A DNA stretch of 64,000 bases from Neptunomonas antarctica (GTDB lineage Bacteria; Pseudomonadota; Gammaproteobacteria; Pseudomonadales; Balneatricaceae): the NCBI RefSeq assembly GCF_001305295.1, contig NZ_LJSI01000017.1, forward strand, positions 1 to 64,000. The letters run 5' to 3'. This document shows, in pieces, positions 46,637 through 55,728 of the stretch; position 1 is the stretch's first letter; each line of letters opens with the position of its first letter. The position numbers were made by a program, and so were the translations under genes. The notes under the pieces are model-generated. The model saw only the letters and a program-made list of their open reading frames with translations. It had not been told where the DNA came from and ran no database searches.

Positions 46637-48790
46637 ATGTCAGGAATGTACAAATACAGGAAGTTTTTTGGCTTATGCATGCTGTTGCTAAGTCATGCTG
46701 CATTTTCTGCACAAAGCTTATCACTGGATGATCTGAAGGCGCTGTCAATTGATGAATTGTCTGCGCTTGAAGTCGGTATCGCCTCCAAAATCCCCACCAG
46801 AGTTAATGAAACGCCCGCTGCTGTTTTTGTTCTTACGTCTGAAGATTTGCGTCGCTCGGGGGCCACTAGCGTGCCTGAAGCATTACGTATTGTCCCCGGG
46901 TTGAATGTGGCCGCCGTGAGTGGGAACTCATGGGCAGTGAGTTCCAGGGGGTTTAATGAGACGTTTGCTAACAAGTTTTTGGTATTACTGGATGGCCGGA
47001 GTTTATACAGCAATACACTTGGTGGAGTGTATTGGGATATGCAGGATGTCCGGATGGAGGATATCGAACGCATAGAAGTCATTCGTGGACCAGGTTCTGC
47101 AGTATGGGGCGCCAATGCAATGAATGGTGTGATTAACATTATTACGCGCTCTTCTTTTACGACACAGGGAGGAGAAGTTGTCGGTACGTTGGGCAACCAA
47201 CATCGTGAAGCTGGATTACGTTATGGCGGTGAATGGAATGAAAATACCAGTTATCGTTTCAGCGCTAAAATATTGATGAAGGATGAAAACTCCCCTACAT
47301 CGCATTCCGGTTTTGGTGTTCAGGATTCTGTCGCTAACGATGATGCCCGGCATACTCGTTTGTCATTTCGTACTGATACTGATTACGGCAATGGTGAATC
47401 ATTATTGCTAGATGCCGGCTTTTTCCGTGGAGAATCTGATCAACGGCTTTTCACTTCAGAGCTTGATCCATTAGCACCCGACTTTGCCACGGTCGTACTG
47501 CCGGCTATTAATGATATGAGGGACGCGGGCGCGTCCCAGCAACAGATCTTTGCAGCGCTGGCATTTTCACAGTTTGGGTTGTGCTCATACTGCATGATGG
47601 ATATCAGGGATAATCAGTCTTATGAAGGAGGGCATTTGTTAGCGCGTTGGCGGCAAGTGACCGATAACAGTTGGCAGAGTATCCAGGCTTATCTGGATTA
47701 TACTCAGCGTGAAGATTATCAATTAGATCAACGGGCAACGGCGGTTGATATTGACTATGAACGCGGTTGGCAAAATAGTAGCGGGAAATTTGCCTGGGGA
47801 GTAGGAATCAGATCTTTGGAGGATGATCTTCAGGCTAACCTTTCGCCTACCTCTGTCGTGCCTTTTGGACCCGCCTCCCAGCGCAATAATACCTACAATG
47901 CTTTTGTACAGAGCGAGTTAAATATAGCCACTGACCTTAGGGTTTTAACAGGAGTGGGTTACGAATACTCTTCTGTTTCTGGTAATCAATGGCAACCCAG
48001 TATACGTGGAGTATGGTCTGCTAACCCTAAAACTCAATTATGGAGTTCTGTCTCTTATTCGTCCCGGGTGCCTTCTCGGGCGGAAACTTCTAATGCACCT
48101 GCGAAAAATGCTTATGAATTCACAGCGGACCCTGCTCATGGCTCAGAAAAGCTGACGTCATTTGAGCTAGGGTTCCGGTATTCTCCAGATAATACTCTGA
48201 CATTTGATGTAGCTGCGTTTCGCTATTGGTACAGTGATCTGACGACCATCAAAATTGAACGTCCATTCAATCCTTTTCTTAGTACAAGCTCAGCTGGAGA
48301 ACTTAGTATTGCTAACGATGCGGATGCTGATGCATACGGAGCAGAGTTGGCGGTACGCTGGACAATAGATCCTGATTGGCGATTGCAGGCTTCCTATAGT
48401 TGGTTACAAAAGTCGATTGGATATCTGCCTGCCTTGGTTGAACCTATGATTTCAGCTAATAAAGCTCCCGAACATCAGTTGTCATTACGCTCAAGCTGGG
48501 ACTTGTCTTCTACTCTTGAATTAGACCTAAGTATGTATTATGTCTCTAAGCTACATGCCACCGGCTCTGATTTTCAGGTCTTTGGCGATTACGGTATTGA
48601 TGAGTATGTAAGAACAGATGTCAGATTGGGATGGCAAGTATCGCCTGAAATGGAACTCAGTATTATCGGACAGAACTTACTTAATGATACACATCAGGAG
48701 TTCAGTACATCGCCACTAAATGTGGGTGGTTATCCTGATAATACAGAAATTAATCGTAGTATCTCAGCCAAGCTTACGGTTAGGTTTTAA
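46637..48790 (+). CDS. TonB-dependent outer-membrane receptor
   Basis: 717 residues. Signal peptide (KFFGLCMLLLSHAAFSA), then an N-terminal segment SIDELSALEVGIASKIPTR, the plug domain (about 55-165, with SSRGFNETFANKFLVLLDGR and IEVIRGPGSAVWGANAMNGV) and a 22-strand barrel ending in a terminal Phe (SAKLTVRF). The ligand cannot be told; proteins with this N-terminus are often encoded near YfiR or sensory genes. No clear Fur box is visible in the 283-bp upstream gap. It is 2 bp before the YfiR-like gene, so they are co-translated. ATG 46637 has a GGA site. Confidence 0.92.
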   Translation: MSGMYKYRKFFGLCMLLLSHAAFSAQSLSLDDLKALSIDELSALEVGIASKIPTRVNETPAAVFVLTSEDLRRSGATSVPEALRIVPGLNVAAVSGNSWAVSSRGFNETFANKFLVLLDGRSLYSNTLGGVYWDMQDVRMEDIERIEVIRGPGSAVWGANAMNGVINIITRSSFTTQGGEVVGTLGNQHREAGLRYGGEWNENTSYRFSAKILMKDENSPTSHSGFGVQDSVANDDARHTRLSFRTDTDYGNGESLLLDAGFFRGESDQRLFTSELDPLAPDFATVVLPAINDMRDAGASQQQIFAALAFSQFGLCSYCMMDIRDNQSYEGGHLLARWRQVTDNSWQSIQAYLDYTQREDYQLDQRATAVDIDYERGWQNSSGKFAWGVGIRSLEDDLQANLSPTSVVPFGPASQRNNTYNAFVQSELNIATDLRVLTGVGYEYSSVSGNQWQPSIRGVWSANPKTQLWSSVSYSSRVPSRAETSNAPAKNAYEFTADPAHGSEKLTSFELGFRYSPDNTLTFDVAAFRYWYSDLTTIKIERPFNPFLSTSSAGELSIANDADADAYGAELAVRWTIDPDWRLQASYSWLQKSIGYLPALVEPMISANKAPEHQLSLRSSWDLSSTLELDLSMYYVSKLHATGSDFQVFGDYGIDEYVRTDVRLGWQVSPEMELSIIGQNLLNDTHQEFSTSPLNVGGYPDNTEINRSISAKLTVRF

Positions 48791-48792
48791 AT

Positions 48793-49341
48793 ATGGCTGT
48801 TTTTCATGTCAAGTTTAGGCTTATTATTCAGCCTATATTGCTCATTAGCTGCTTGTTGTCAGGTGCCGTTGCGCAGGCTGGTGAGAGTGTCATTGATAAT
48901 ATTAAGTCAGTGTATATCTACAATTTTTTATCGTTTATTCAATGGCCTGATTCAAAGGTAGTCACGGGTGATTATCGGCTATGTGTTATTGCTGATCAGG
49001 CATTAATCGATAAGCTATCAGCAGTAGTGCATGATGAGCAGATGAATGAGCGATCAATTATTATTGTACCGTTTAATTACGTAAACGACGTCAGGGGTGA
49101 ATGTCATCTTTTATATCTTCAGGAGAGGCTAATAGTAGATGCTGAACAACTGACTATCTTTGAGGAACAGGGTACGTTGCTGATTGGCGATGCTTCAGGT
49201 TTCGTAACTAATGGTATAGGCATGGTAGGATTTGAGACACGTGGTCGTAAAGTACGTGTAGCAATGAATTTGACTCGTTTGCAGGATGCCGGGTTTAAAG
49301 TGAGTTCCAAGTTACTACGGGTGGTTAGAATTGAACGTTAA
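48793..49341 (+). CDS. YfiR-like periplasmic protein (DUF4154)
   Basis: 182 residues with a signal peptide (LLISCLLSGAVAQA-GES). The DUF4154 core is recognisable from YIYNFLSFIQWPDS, the Cys-containing YRLCVIAD and ECHLLYL, and the end SGFVTNGIGMVGFE with VAMNLTRLQDAGFKVSSKLL. In Pseudomonas YfiR represses the inner-membrane diguanylate cyclase YfiN from the periplasm. Here it follows a TonB receptor and lies 1.2 kb before a sensor kinase, so the kinase is a possible partner. Confidence 0.88.
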   Translation: MAVFHVKFRLIIQPILLISCLLSGAVAQAGESVIDNIKSVYIYNFLSFIQWPDSKVVTGDYRLCVIADQALIDKLSAVVHDEQMNERSIIIVPFNYVNDVRGECHLLYLQERLIVDAEQLTIFEEQGTLLIGDASGFVTNGIGMVGFETRGRKVRVAMNLTRLQDAGFKVSSKLLRVVRIER

Positions 49342-49356
49342 ATTAAGTGAATAAAA

Positions 49357-49375
49357 GGCCACGTAGCGTGTGGCC
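49357..49375. terminator. Hairpin between yfiR-like gene and cysK
   Basis: GGCCAC and GTGGCC form a 6-bp GC-rich stem with a 7-base loop, flanked by AAAA on the left and CTTAAT on the right. It could end both convergent transcripts; the T-tracts are weak. Confidence 0.5.
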
Positions 49376-49392
49376 CTTAATAATATCAAAGC

Positions 49393-50361
49393 TTATTGGT
49401 TGGACTCGTTGTCGGTAAACATACCGTCAAAAAGTACAGTTGAGAGGTAGCGTTCGCCAGAGTCTGGCAAAATTACCACAATCGTTTTCCCTTTGAACTC
49501 AGGTTTCGCTGCGATTCTCAAGGCCGCAGCGGTTGCCGCGCCACATGAAATACCGGCAAGAATACCTTCTTCTTTCATTAGCCGATGTGCTGTGGCAATG
49601 GCCTCTTCATTTGTTACGGTCTCGACAATATCTATGATGTTTAAATCAAGATTGCCTGGTATGAATCCGGCACCAATGCCTTGTATTTTGTGCGGAGAGG
49701 GTTTTAATTCTTTGTTATTTAATGTTTGTGTAATCACAGGTGAGTCAACAGGTTCAACGGCGACGCTAACAATAGCTTTACCCTGTATGTTTTTAATATA
49801 GCGTGAAATGCCTGTAATAGTACCGCCAGTACCCACTCCTGCGACGAGAACATCTATTTCTCCGTCTGTGTCATTCCATATTTCCGGACCCGTAGTTTGT
49901 TCATGGATCGCAGGGTTGGCAGGGTTCTGGAACTGTTGCAGCATCAAGATGTTTTCAGGATCTGTATCAACAATTTCCTGTGCTTTAGCAATGGCTCCTT
50001 TCATCCCTTTTTCGGCAGGTGTGAGGATTATTTCGGCACCGTACGCTTTCATCAATTTACGTCTTTCAATACTCATAGAGGCAGGCATCGTGAGTTTCAG
50101 CGAATATCCTCGTGATGCAGCAACAAAAGCCAGTGCAATACCGGTATTGCCACTGGTCGGTTCAACCAGTGTCATGCCAGGCTTGAGTTGCCCGGATTTT
50201 TCTGCTGCCCAGACCATACTGGCGCCTATGCGGCACTTCACTGAGCCGGCAGGATTTCGCGATTCTATTTTTGCGAAAATAGTTACGTCAGGTGCCAGTC
50301 GACCGAGTCGGACAAGGGGTGTATTACCAATCGAGAGTGAGTTATCCTGAAAAACGTGCAT
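49393..50361 (-). CDS. cysK: Cysteine synthase A (O-acetylserine sulfhydrylase)
   Basis: 322 residues, PLP enzyme making cysteine from O-acetylserine and sulfide. The PLP lysine is Lys42 in [11 protein letters not shown], the substrate loop is [12 protein letters not shown], and the phosphate-binding loop is [10 protein letters not shown]. The C-terminus ends in acidic residues rather than the -Ile that docks in serine acetyltransferase partners. It is convergent to the YfiR-like gene and interrupts the signalling cluster. Confidence 0.95.
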   Translation of the reverse strand: MHVFQDNSLSIGNTPLVRLGRLAPDVTIFAKIESRNPAGSVKCRIGASMVWAAEKSGQLKPGMTLVEPTSGNTGIALAFVAASRGYSLKLTMPASMSIERRKLMKAYGAEIILTPAEKGMKGAIAKAQEIVDTDPENILMLQQFQNPANPAIHEQTTGPEIWNDTDGEIDVLVAGVGTGGTITGISRYIKNIQGKAIVSVAVEPVDSPVITQTLNNKELKPSPHKIQGIGAGFIPGNLDLNIIDIVETVTNEEAIATAHRLMKEEGILAGISCGAATAAALRIAAKPEFKGKTIVVILPDSGERYLSTVLFDGMFTDNESNQ

Positions 50362-50501
50362 TTTTTCACCGTATTTATAATTGTGTGATATTGATACAAA
50401 GTGTACTGCTGATAACGAGGTTGTTACAGATTCCTTTACTAAAACTTTATAAGTCCTTTGCCTGTCACTTATATGCTATTTTGAATAGCTATTCTATTAT
50501 C

Positions 50502-50590
50502 ACTATTGACGCATCATTCATTAACTGATTGCTTATAGGGTAACTATTGACGCATCATTCATTAACTTTTTTCTTATAGGGTAACTATTG
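50502..50590 (+). repeat. 41-bp tandem repeat containing the kinase start region
   Basis: Two 41-bp units (50502-50542 and 50543-50583) differ at only three positions, and a third partial copy (50584-50590) supplies the TTG start of the kinase gene. Each full unit carries the same TATAGGGTAAC ribosome-site-like stretch and a TTG. In the first two copies the TTG opens a 10-codon frame (MTHHSLTDCL and MTHHSLTFFL) that ends at TAG just before the next copy's start. Confidence 0.9.
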
Positions 50591-52957
50591 TTGAAACAGC
50601 TTATCCACAATCTCCCTGTACGTCACAAACTATCTGCTATCGTTATGGTTACATCATTGACGGTGCTGATGATCTCCTATTCTTTTTTTATTGCTAATTT
50701 TTGGCTGAATAGTCGGGAACAGCTTGTCATATCCGCATATACACTCACCAAAGCAGTCAGTATTAATGCTTCAGCAGTACTGGTTTTTGGTGATGACGCG
50801 ACGGCCAAAGAGTTACTTCATACGTTTAGTGTGGATAAAGATATTGAATATGCTGTGTTGAGGAATAAGCAGGGAGCAGTATTTGCTGAATACGCTACAT
50901 CAGTGTCGACGCTTGAAAACGAGAACGTTAATCTCCCTTCGATTATTTTCCCGCCCGCTGCTTCCGCTGTTAAGTCGCTGATCAATAATGATGGATGGCA
51001 TTATAAGTTTTTCGATAATTATTTAGTGCTTGAACAGCTTATTGAGGAGCAAGGCCGTGTTATTGGCAGCTTAGGGGTTCGAGTGAGTCTGGCTAGTTAT
51101 AAACTTATGATACATGACTGGATAATGTTCGGACTTGTCGTGCTATCCGCTGTTCTTTTACTTGGCTATTTCATCTCTTCTCGTTTGCAGAAGGTGATTA
51201 TCCATCCTATAGAAAAATTAGTGCATACGATGCGGGTTGTCTCTGAAGTGAACGACTATTCCCGGCGTGTTGAGAATAATTCAACCGATGAGTTTGGTGT
51301 TATGGTGGATGGTTTTAATATCATGATCGGGCAGATTCAAACGCGTGACGAGGAATTAAAGCATGCCAGGGATATTGCAGAAGAAGCAAGCCGCGCAAAA
51401 TCCCGATTTTTAGCCACCATGAGTCATGAAATAAGGACGCCAATGAACGGTGTTTTAGGTATGACTGAACTCTTATTAAGTTCGCCTCTTTCGGATGACC
51501 AACAACGCTATGCTACAACGATTCATCGCTCGGGCGCTGCTCTGCTTAATATTATTAATGACATTCTTGATTACTCCAAGATAGAGGCCGGTCAGTTAAA
51601 GCTGGAATGTATTTGTTTTGATCTGTATGAGAAAATAGAAGAAGTCATGCAATTGCTGAGTGAAATGGTCAGCGGGAAAAAAATTGCCATTTCACACACT
51701 TTTGACCCTGACTTTAGTGGCCGAATGACAGGAGACCCTGTTCGGGTTAATCAGATTCTGATGAATTTGCTGGGCAACGCCATCAAATTTACACACGCGG
51801 GTCGGGTCAATGTCAAAGTATTGGCTGAGCTTTCAGGTAGCTTCCCTTTTGTTCGAGTCGAAATTCATGATAGCGGCCCCGGTATTTGTGAAGAGGCACA
51901 GGAAAAAATATTTGAATCGTTTTCTCAGGAAGACTCATCAACTACCCGAAAGTATGGCGGGACTGGTTTAGGGTTAGCTATTTGTCAGCAGCTGGTCGAC
52001 CTGATGCAAGGCCGGCTAGGCGTCCAGAGTACTGTTGGTTTAGGTTCGGTTTTTTGGTTTGAATTGCCTTTAAGTATACAAGACATTATTCCAGCTATGA
52101 ATGCTAAGGAATTATTGGGTGTAAAAGTAACCCCCTCGCCTGTTACTCTGTTGACGTCTACCCATACTCCATTAGCTGAGCTTGAAGGGCGAATCTTACT
52201 GGTGGATGACAATGTGGTTAATCAACAGGTCGCAACAGGCCTCCTGCGCTTAATGGGGTGTGTTATTGATACGGCAGAAAATGGCAGTGAAGCAATAGAT
52301 AGATGGCATGAACAACGCTACGATCTTATTTTAATGGATATTGAGATGCCCGTCATGGATGGTATCGAAGCCACCAACGCCATTCGGGAAGAAGAGCAGC
52401 GAAAGCGGCTAACCTACACACCTATCGTCGCAGTGACCGCTAATGCAATGGATGGCGATAGAGAGTTATATCTGAGTATGGGTATGGATGACTATCTGAG
52501 TAAACCATTTAGCCGCCATAGTTTGCATCAGTTGCTGACAGTGTGGCTTAAAGAGAGATCTGTAGAAGACACTGCTAATGCAACTAAACAATCCATTATT
52601 GACTATACAGATATGAGCGACCTGAATATGCAAAAATTGGAAGGGCTTAACGATCTTCAGAATGAGCATGGTAGGCCGTTGCTGGAGTCTTTAATTCATA
52701 CTTATATTGAAAATAGCAACCAAATTCTTAGCGATATGGACCAAGCGATTAAGCATAAAGATTTTGAAGAAGTGCGTCGCTTGGTCCATGCTCTGAAGTC
52801 GTCTAGTGGGACTATTGGGTTAGATAAAGTACACGCATTGAGCCGGGAAGTAGAGCGTGGATGTAGGCTGTCCCACACGGATAATATTGAGGCTCAGTAT
52901 CAATTATTAGTCAAGGCTAATCAGTCTGCGCAACAGAAGTTACTAGTATTAGAATGA
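50588..52957 (+). CDS. Hybrid sensor histidine kinase (CHASE8-like, HAMP, HisKA, HATPase, REC, HPt)
   Basis: 789 residues. A transmembrane helix (about 16-38), a periplasmic domain of about 135 residues resembling the CHASE8 sensor of YfiN-type cyclases (SINASAVLVFGDDATAKELL), a second helix (180-198) and a HAMP domain (200-252). HisKA has the phospho-His280 in SHEIRTPMNG; the ATPase has NLLGNAIKFTH, DSGPGI and GGTGLGLAI. A receiver domain follows with Asp584 (ILMDIEMPVMDG), then an HPt with His734 (VHALKSSSG). So it is a full phosphorelay chain. The start is TTG in a tandem repeat; the frame gives no better ATG. Confidence 0.93.
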   Translation: MLKQLIHNLPVRHKLSAIVMVTSLTVLMISYSFFIANFWLNSREQLVISAYTLTKAVSINASAVLVFGDDATAKELLHTFSVDKDIEYAVLRNKQGAVFAEYATSVSTLENENVNLPSIIFPPAASAVKSLINNDGWHYKFFDNYLVLEQLIEEQGRVIGSLGVRVSLASYKLMIHDWIMFGLVVLSAVLLLGYFISSRLQKVIIHPIEKLVHTMRVVSEVNDYSRRVENNSTDEFGVMVDGFNIMIGQIQTRDEELKHARDIAEEASRAKSRFLATMSHEIRTPMNGVLGMTELLLSSPLSDDQQRYATTIHRSGAALLNIINDILDYSKIEAGQLKLECICFDLYEKIEEVMQLLSEMVSGKKIAISHTFDPDFSGRMTGDPVRVNQILMNLLGNAIKFTHAGRVNVKVLAELSGSFPFVRVEIHDSGPGICEEAQEKIFESFSQEDSSTTRKYGGTGLGLAICQQLVDLMQGRLGVQSTVGLGSVFWFELPLSIQDIIPAMNAKELLGVKVTPSPVTLLTSTHTPLAELEGRILLVDDNVVNQQVATGLLRLMGCVIDTAENGSEAIDRWHEQRYDLILMDIEMPVMDGIEATNAIREEEQRKRLTYTPIVAVTANAMDGDRELYLSMGMDDYLSKPFSRHSLHQLLTVWLKERSVEDTANATKQSIIDYTDMSDLNMQKLEGLNDLQNEHGRPLLESLIHTYIENSNQILSDMDQAIKHKDFEEVRRLVHALKSSSGTIGLDKVHALSREVERGCRLSHTDNIEAQYQLLVKANQSAQQKLLVLE

Positions 52958-52976
52958 CGAAATGGAGTGTATAGCA

Positions 52977-55079
52977 ATGATGGATCAAGCCGAAACTCAA
53001 ACAATACTTATTGTTGATGATGACCCTACGCTTAGGATGGTCGCTGCAGCACATCTTCGCCAACAAGGATATGCCGTAGCTACCGCTGAGAATGGTAGTG
53101 TGCTTCTCGATATTCTGCAGGACATTAATCCAGATCTGATTATGCTGGATGTTGATATGCCTTTGTTAAATGGTTTTGCCGCTTGTCGACAATTGAGGAA
53201 AATAGAATTAGGACGAACGATCCCTGTTCTCATGATGACAGGGCTTGAAGGCGATAATTCGATAGAAGAAGCATACAGCGCCGGAGCCACTGATTTCATT
53301 GCAAAACCCGTTAATTGGACGTTATTGAAGCAACGGTTGAGGTTTATGCTGCGAGCCGTTCATGCAATGAGTGATCTGGTTAAAAGTGAAGCCCGGTTGG
53401 CTAAAGCTCAATCTATTGCGGGTCTTGATTATTGGCGCTGGGATTTAATTCAGGAAAAAATAATTGTTTCGGCCCAGCTGGCAGAAAGACTGCATTTGGA
53501 TGTTAATAAAATAGTATCTGAGCAAATGGTTACTGCCATAGCCGATATAGAAAATTCGCGTGGTATGTTGAAGAGACCCTGTTCTGCTAAGTCTTATACG
53601 ATTCCGACTGATTTTGAAATAAGCGTAGGGGGAAATAAAGCAACTGAGTCACAAGTATTTAGAATTCAGTCAGAGCTTCAATATGCCAGTGATAATACAC
53701 TGGTATCCATCGAAGGCACACTTCAGGATATTACGGTTCGTAAAGAAACAGAAGACCGCATTCTCTTTTTGTCCACGTTTGATCGACTTACCGGGTTGCA
53801 AAATCGTGAATCGTTTACGAGTGCGGTGTCTGGGATGATCGATGAAAACGTCAAGGAGGATAGCAATACTGTTTTGGTGTTGATCGATATCGATCGTTTT
53901 GTACGCATCAATGATATTTTTGGTCACCGTACAGGTGATGCTGTATTGGTTGAAGTGAGTCGTCGAATTGTTAGGTTTCTTCACTCGCTTGAACAGAAAA
54001 CGGATGAAGTGAGCAGTCAGGCTTGTCGTTGGGGGGGGGATAAATTTAGTGCGGCAATCAGTTGTTCTAGCGCTTCTCCGTGTCCTCAAGTCATTATTAC
54101 GGATTTACTGAAATGTATATCGGCACCATTTAAAGTTAACGGCCATGAAGTAGCACTTACATCCAGTATAGGCTACGCCTTAACCTCTGATAGTGGTCTG
54201 GATCTGGAAGTTCTGATCCGTAATGCAGAAAATGCAACGCGTAATGCTAAACGACAAGGCCGTAATATAACCCGCTGCTATGATGCGAGTATGCATGAGT
54301 CCACTGAACGGCATATGATGTTGGAAAGTGAACTGTACAAAGCGCTGTCCAAAAAACAATTCACATTACACTACCAGCCACGTATTAATGCTATTGATAA
54401 AAAGATCGTTGGCGCCGAAGCACTCATCCGATGGCATCACCCCATTATAGGTGATGTGTCGCCGGTAGAGTTTATTCCTGTATTAGAAGAAATAGGCTTG
54501 ATCCATGAGGTAGGTGCCTGGGTAATGGAAGTTGCCTGCCAACAATTAAAAATATGGAATGATAAGGGATATACTGATTTTGTGATGTCAGTGAACCTGA
54601 GTGCTGTTCAGTTCAGAGATACCCGATTGGCTCAGGAAATTGATGAAGTCATAAAACGTATCGGTATTAACCCTCAACGATTAGAAGTTGAGTTGACCGA
54701 GACGGCGATTATGGAAGATGTTGGGCAGACCCAGGCAACACTGGCGGTACTGAAAAAAATAGGGCTACGGATTTCGGTGGATGACTTTGGCACCGGTTAT
54801 TCATCATTGGCTTATTTGCGGAGTTTTCCGCTCGACACTCTGAAAATTGACAGAACATTTGTTACAGAGCTTCCGGGTAACAGCGAAGATAGATCATTAA
54901 CCTCTGCCATTATTGCAATGGCTCGGTCGTTGAAGCTACATATTGTGGCTGAAGGAGTTGAAAATGAAGCGCAGGCTGCATTTTTATTAGAAAAGCATTG
55001 TGATGAGTTTCAGGGATTCCTCTATTCTCGACCTATTAATCAGAAAGCCTTTACCGCATTGCTTACACAGAGTGCATAA
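52977..55079 (+). CDS. Response regulator with PAS, GGDEF and EAL domains
   Basis: 700 residues, cytoplasmic. The receiver domain (about 5-125) has phospho-Asp58 in IMLDVDMP; a PAS-like domain (about 140-260) ends EGTLQDITVRK. The GGDEF domain (about 270-430) is degenerate, with GGDKF at 353-357, so cyclase activity is doubtful. The EAL domain (about 435-695) keeps the catalytic set: EALIRW (481-), NLSAVQF, ELTETAIMED, DDFGTGYSSL and the Lys of LKIDRTF. It should be a c-di-GMP phosphodiesterase under control of the kinase 19 bp upstream. ATG 52977 has a GGAG site 9 bp before it; ATG 52962 is less likely. Confidence 0.93.
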   Translation: MMDQAETQTILIVDDDPTLRMVAAAHLRQQGYAVATAENGSVLLDILQDINPDLIMLDVDMPLLNGFAACRQLRKIELGRTIPVLMMTGLEGDNSIEEAYSAGATDFIAKPVNWTLLKQRLRFMLRAVHAMSDLVKSEARLAKAQSIAGLDYWRWDLIQEKIIVSAQLAERLHLDVNKIVSEQMVTAIADIENSRGMLKRPCSAKSYTIPTDFEISVGGNKATESQVFRIQSELQYASDNTLVSIEGTLQDITVRKETEDRILFLSTFDRLTGLQNRESFTSAVSGMIDENVKEDSNTVLVLIDIDRFVRINDIFGHRTGDAVLVEVSRRIVRFLHSLEQKTDEVSSQACRWGGDKFSAAISCSSASPCPQVIITDLLKCISAPFKVNGHEVALTSSIGYALTSDSGLDLEVLIRNAENATRNAKRQGRNITRCYDASMHESTERHMMLESELYKALSKKQFTLHYQPRINAIDKKIVGAEALIRWHHPIIGDVSPVEFIPVLEEIGLIHEVGAWVMEVACQQLKIWNDKGYTDFVMSVNLSAVQFRDTRLAQEIDEVIKRIGINPQRLEVELTETAIMEDVGQTQATLAVLKKIGLRISVDDFGTGYSSLAYLRSFPLDTLKIDRTFVTELPGNSEDRSLTSAIIAMARSLKLHIVAEGVENEAQAAFLLEKHCDEFQGFLYSRPINQKAFTALLTQSA
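54031..54039 (+). repeat. Nine-G tract inside the GGDEF codons
   Basis: A run of nine G encodes the end of Trp, both Gly and the first base of Asp in the degenerate GGDKF motif. Such tracts are known slippage sites. A one-base change would shift the frame before the EAL domain. Confidence 0.85.
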
Positions 55080-55154
55080 GCAAGTGATTGTTTTAATTGT
55101 GCCTAGAGCTATATATTAGTAAAATCTAATTTTGATGTGTTGTTATTTTATAAG

Positions 55155-55190
55155 ACGGTACTATTTAATAAAACGGTACTATTTAATAAG
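55155..55190 (+). repeat. 18-bp tandem repeat before the Sel1-like gene
   Basis: Two adjacent copies of ACGGTACTATTTAATAAA/G (55155-55172, 55173-55190) differ at the last base. The second runs into the AAGGAG ribosome site of the 55207 gene. Confidence 0.85.
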
Positions 55191-55206
55191 GAGCTATTAG
55201 TTAATA

Positions 55207-55686
55207 ATGCGAACTCTCATGAAGTGGCTTGCGCCGAGTATTTTTGTGTTGGCTTTTGCCTTCTTTCGTTCGTCACTGTTTAAAAGTTCCCGTCGTAAAC
55301 ATAGCCAGCTCATGCGTGTGTTTCGCTTTGCTGCAGATAATGATAGCCAGCAGGCATTATCCGTTTATGGGCATATGCTGCATTTTCGCGGAGAGGGAGT
55401 GGAAAATCGGATACAGGGCGGAATTTATCTTCAGCGTGCAGCCGATAAAGGTGATATGAAAGCTCAGTACCAGATGGGGAAAATTTATGAAGCGGGATTC
55501 GAACATTATTTTCCACCGTCAAATGATAAGTCTTTGCATTACTATCAGTTAGCCGCATCACAAGGGCATGCGTTGGCTATTTCTCGTCTGATCAGTGTGT
55601 ATCAGACGGGTGAGTTAGATCAGATGGTTGATGACGTAAAAGTAAAGCACTGGCAGGAGAAACAACCAGCACTTCCTGTTATTTAG
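55207..55686 (+). CDS. Sel1-like repeat protein
   Basis: 159 residues with an N-terminal hydrophobic segment (LAPSIFVLAFAFFRS) that looks like a membrane anchor or signal. Two to three Sel1-like helical repeats follow, recognised by LSVYGHMLHFRGEGV, YLQRAADKGDMKAQYQMGKIYEAG and YYQLAASQGHALAISRLISVY. Such repeats bind proteins. It lies 127 bp after the GGDEF-EAL regulator and could be part of the same pathway. ATG 55207 is 13 bp after AAGGAG; ATG 55219 is an alternative. Confidence 0.82.
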   Translation: MRTLMKWLAPSIFVLAFAFFRSSLFKSSRRKHSQLMRVFRFAADNDSQQALSVYGHMLHFRGEGVENRIQGGIYLQRAADKGDMKAQYQMGKIYEAGFEHYFPPSNDKSLHYYQLAASQGHALAISRLISVYQTGELDQMVDDVKVKHWQEKQPALPVI

Positions 55687-55728
55687 CAGCCTGGGCTGTT
55701 TTCATGCATTACTATTTTTACGTGTCTC

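Noticed and set aside
49808-50350. 180-codon plus-strand frame opposite cysK
   Set aside because: cysK on the minus strand has all PLP-enzyme motifs; the opposite frame has low-complexity composition and no recognisable fold.
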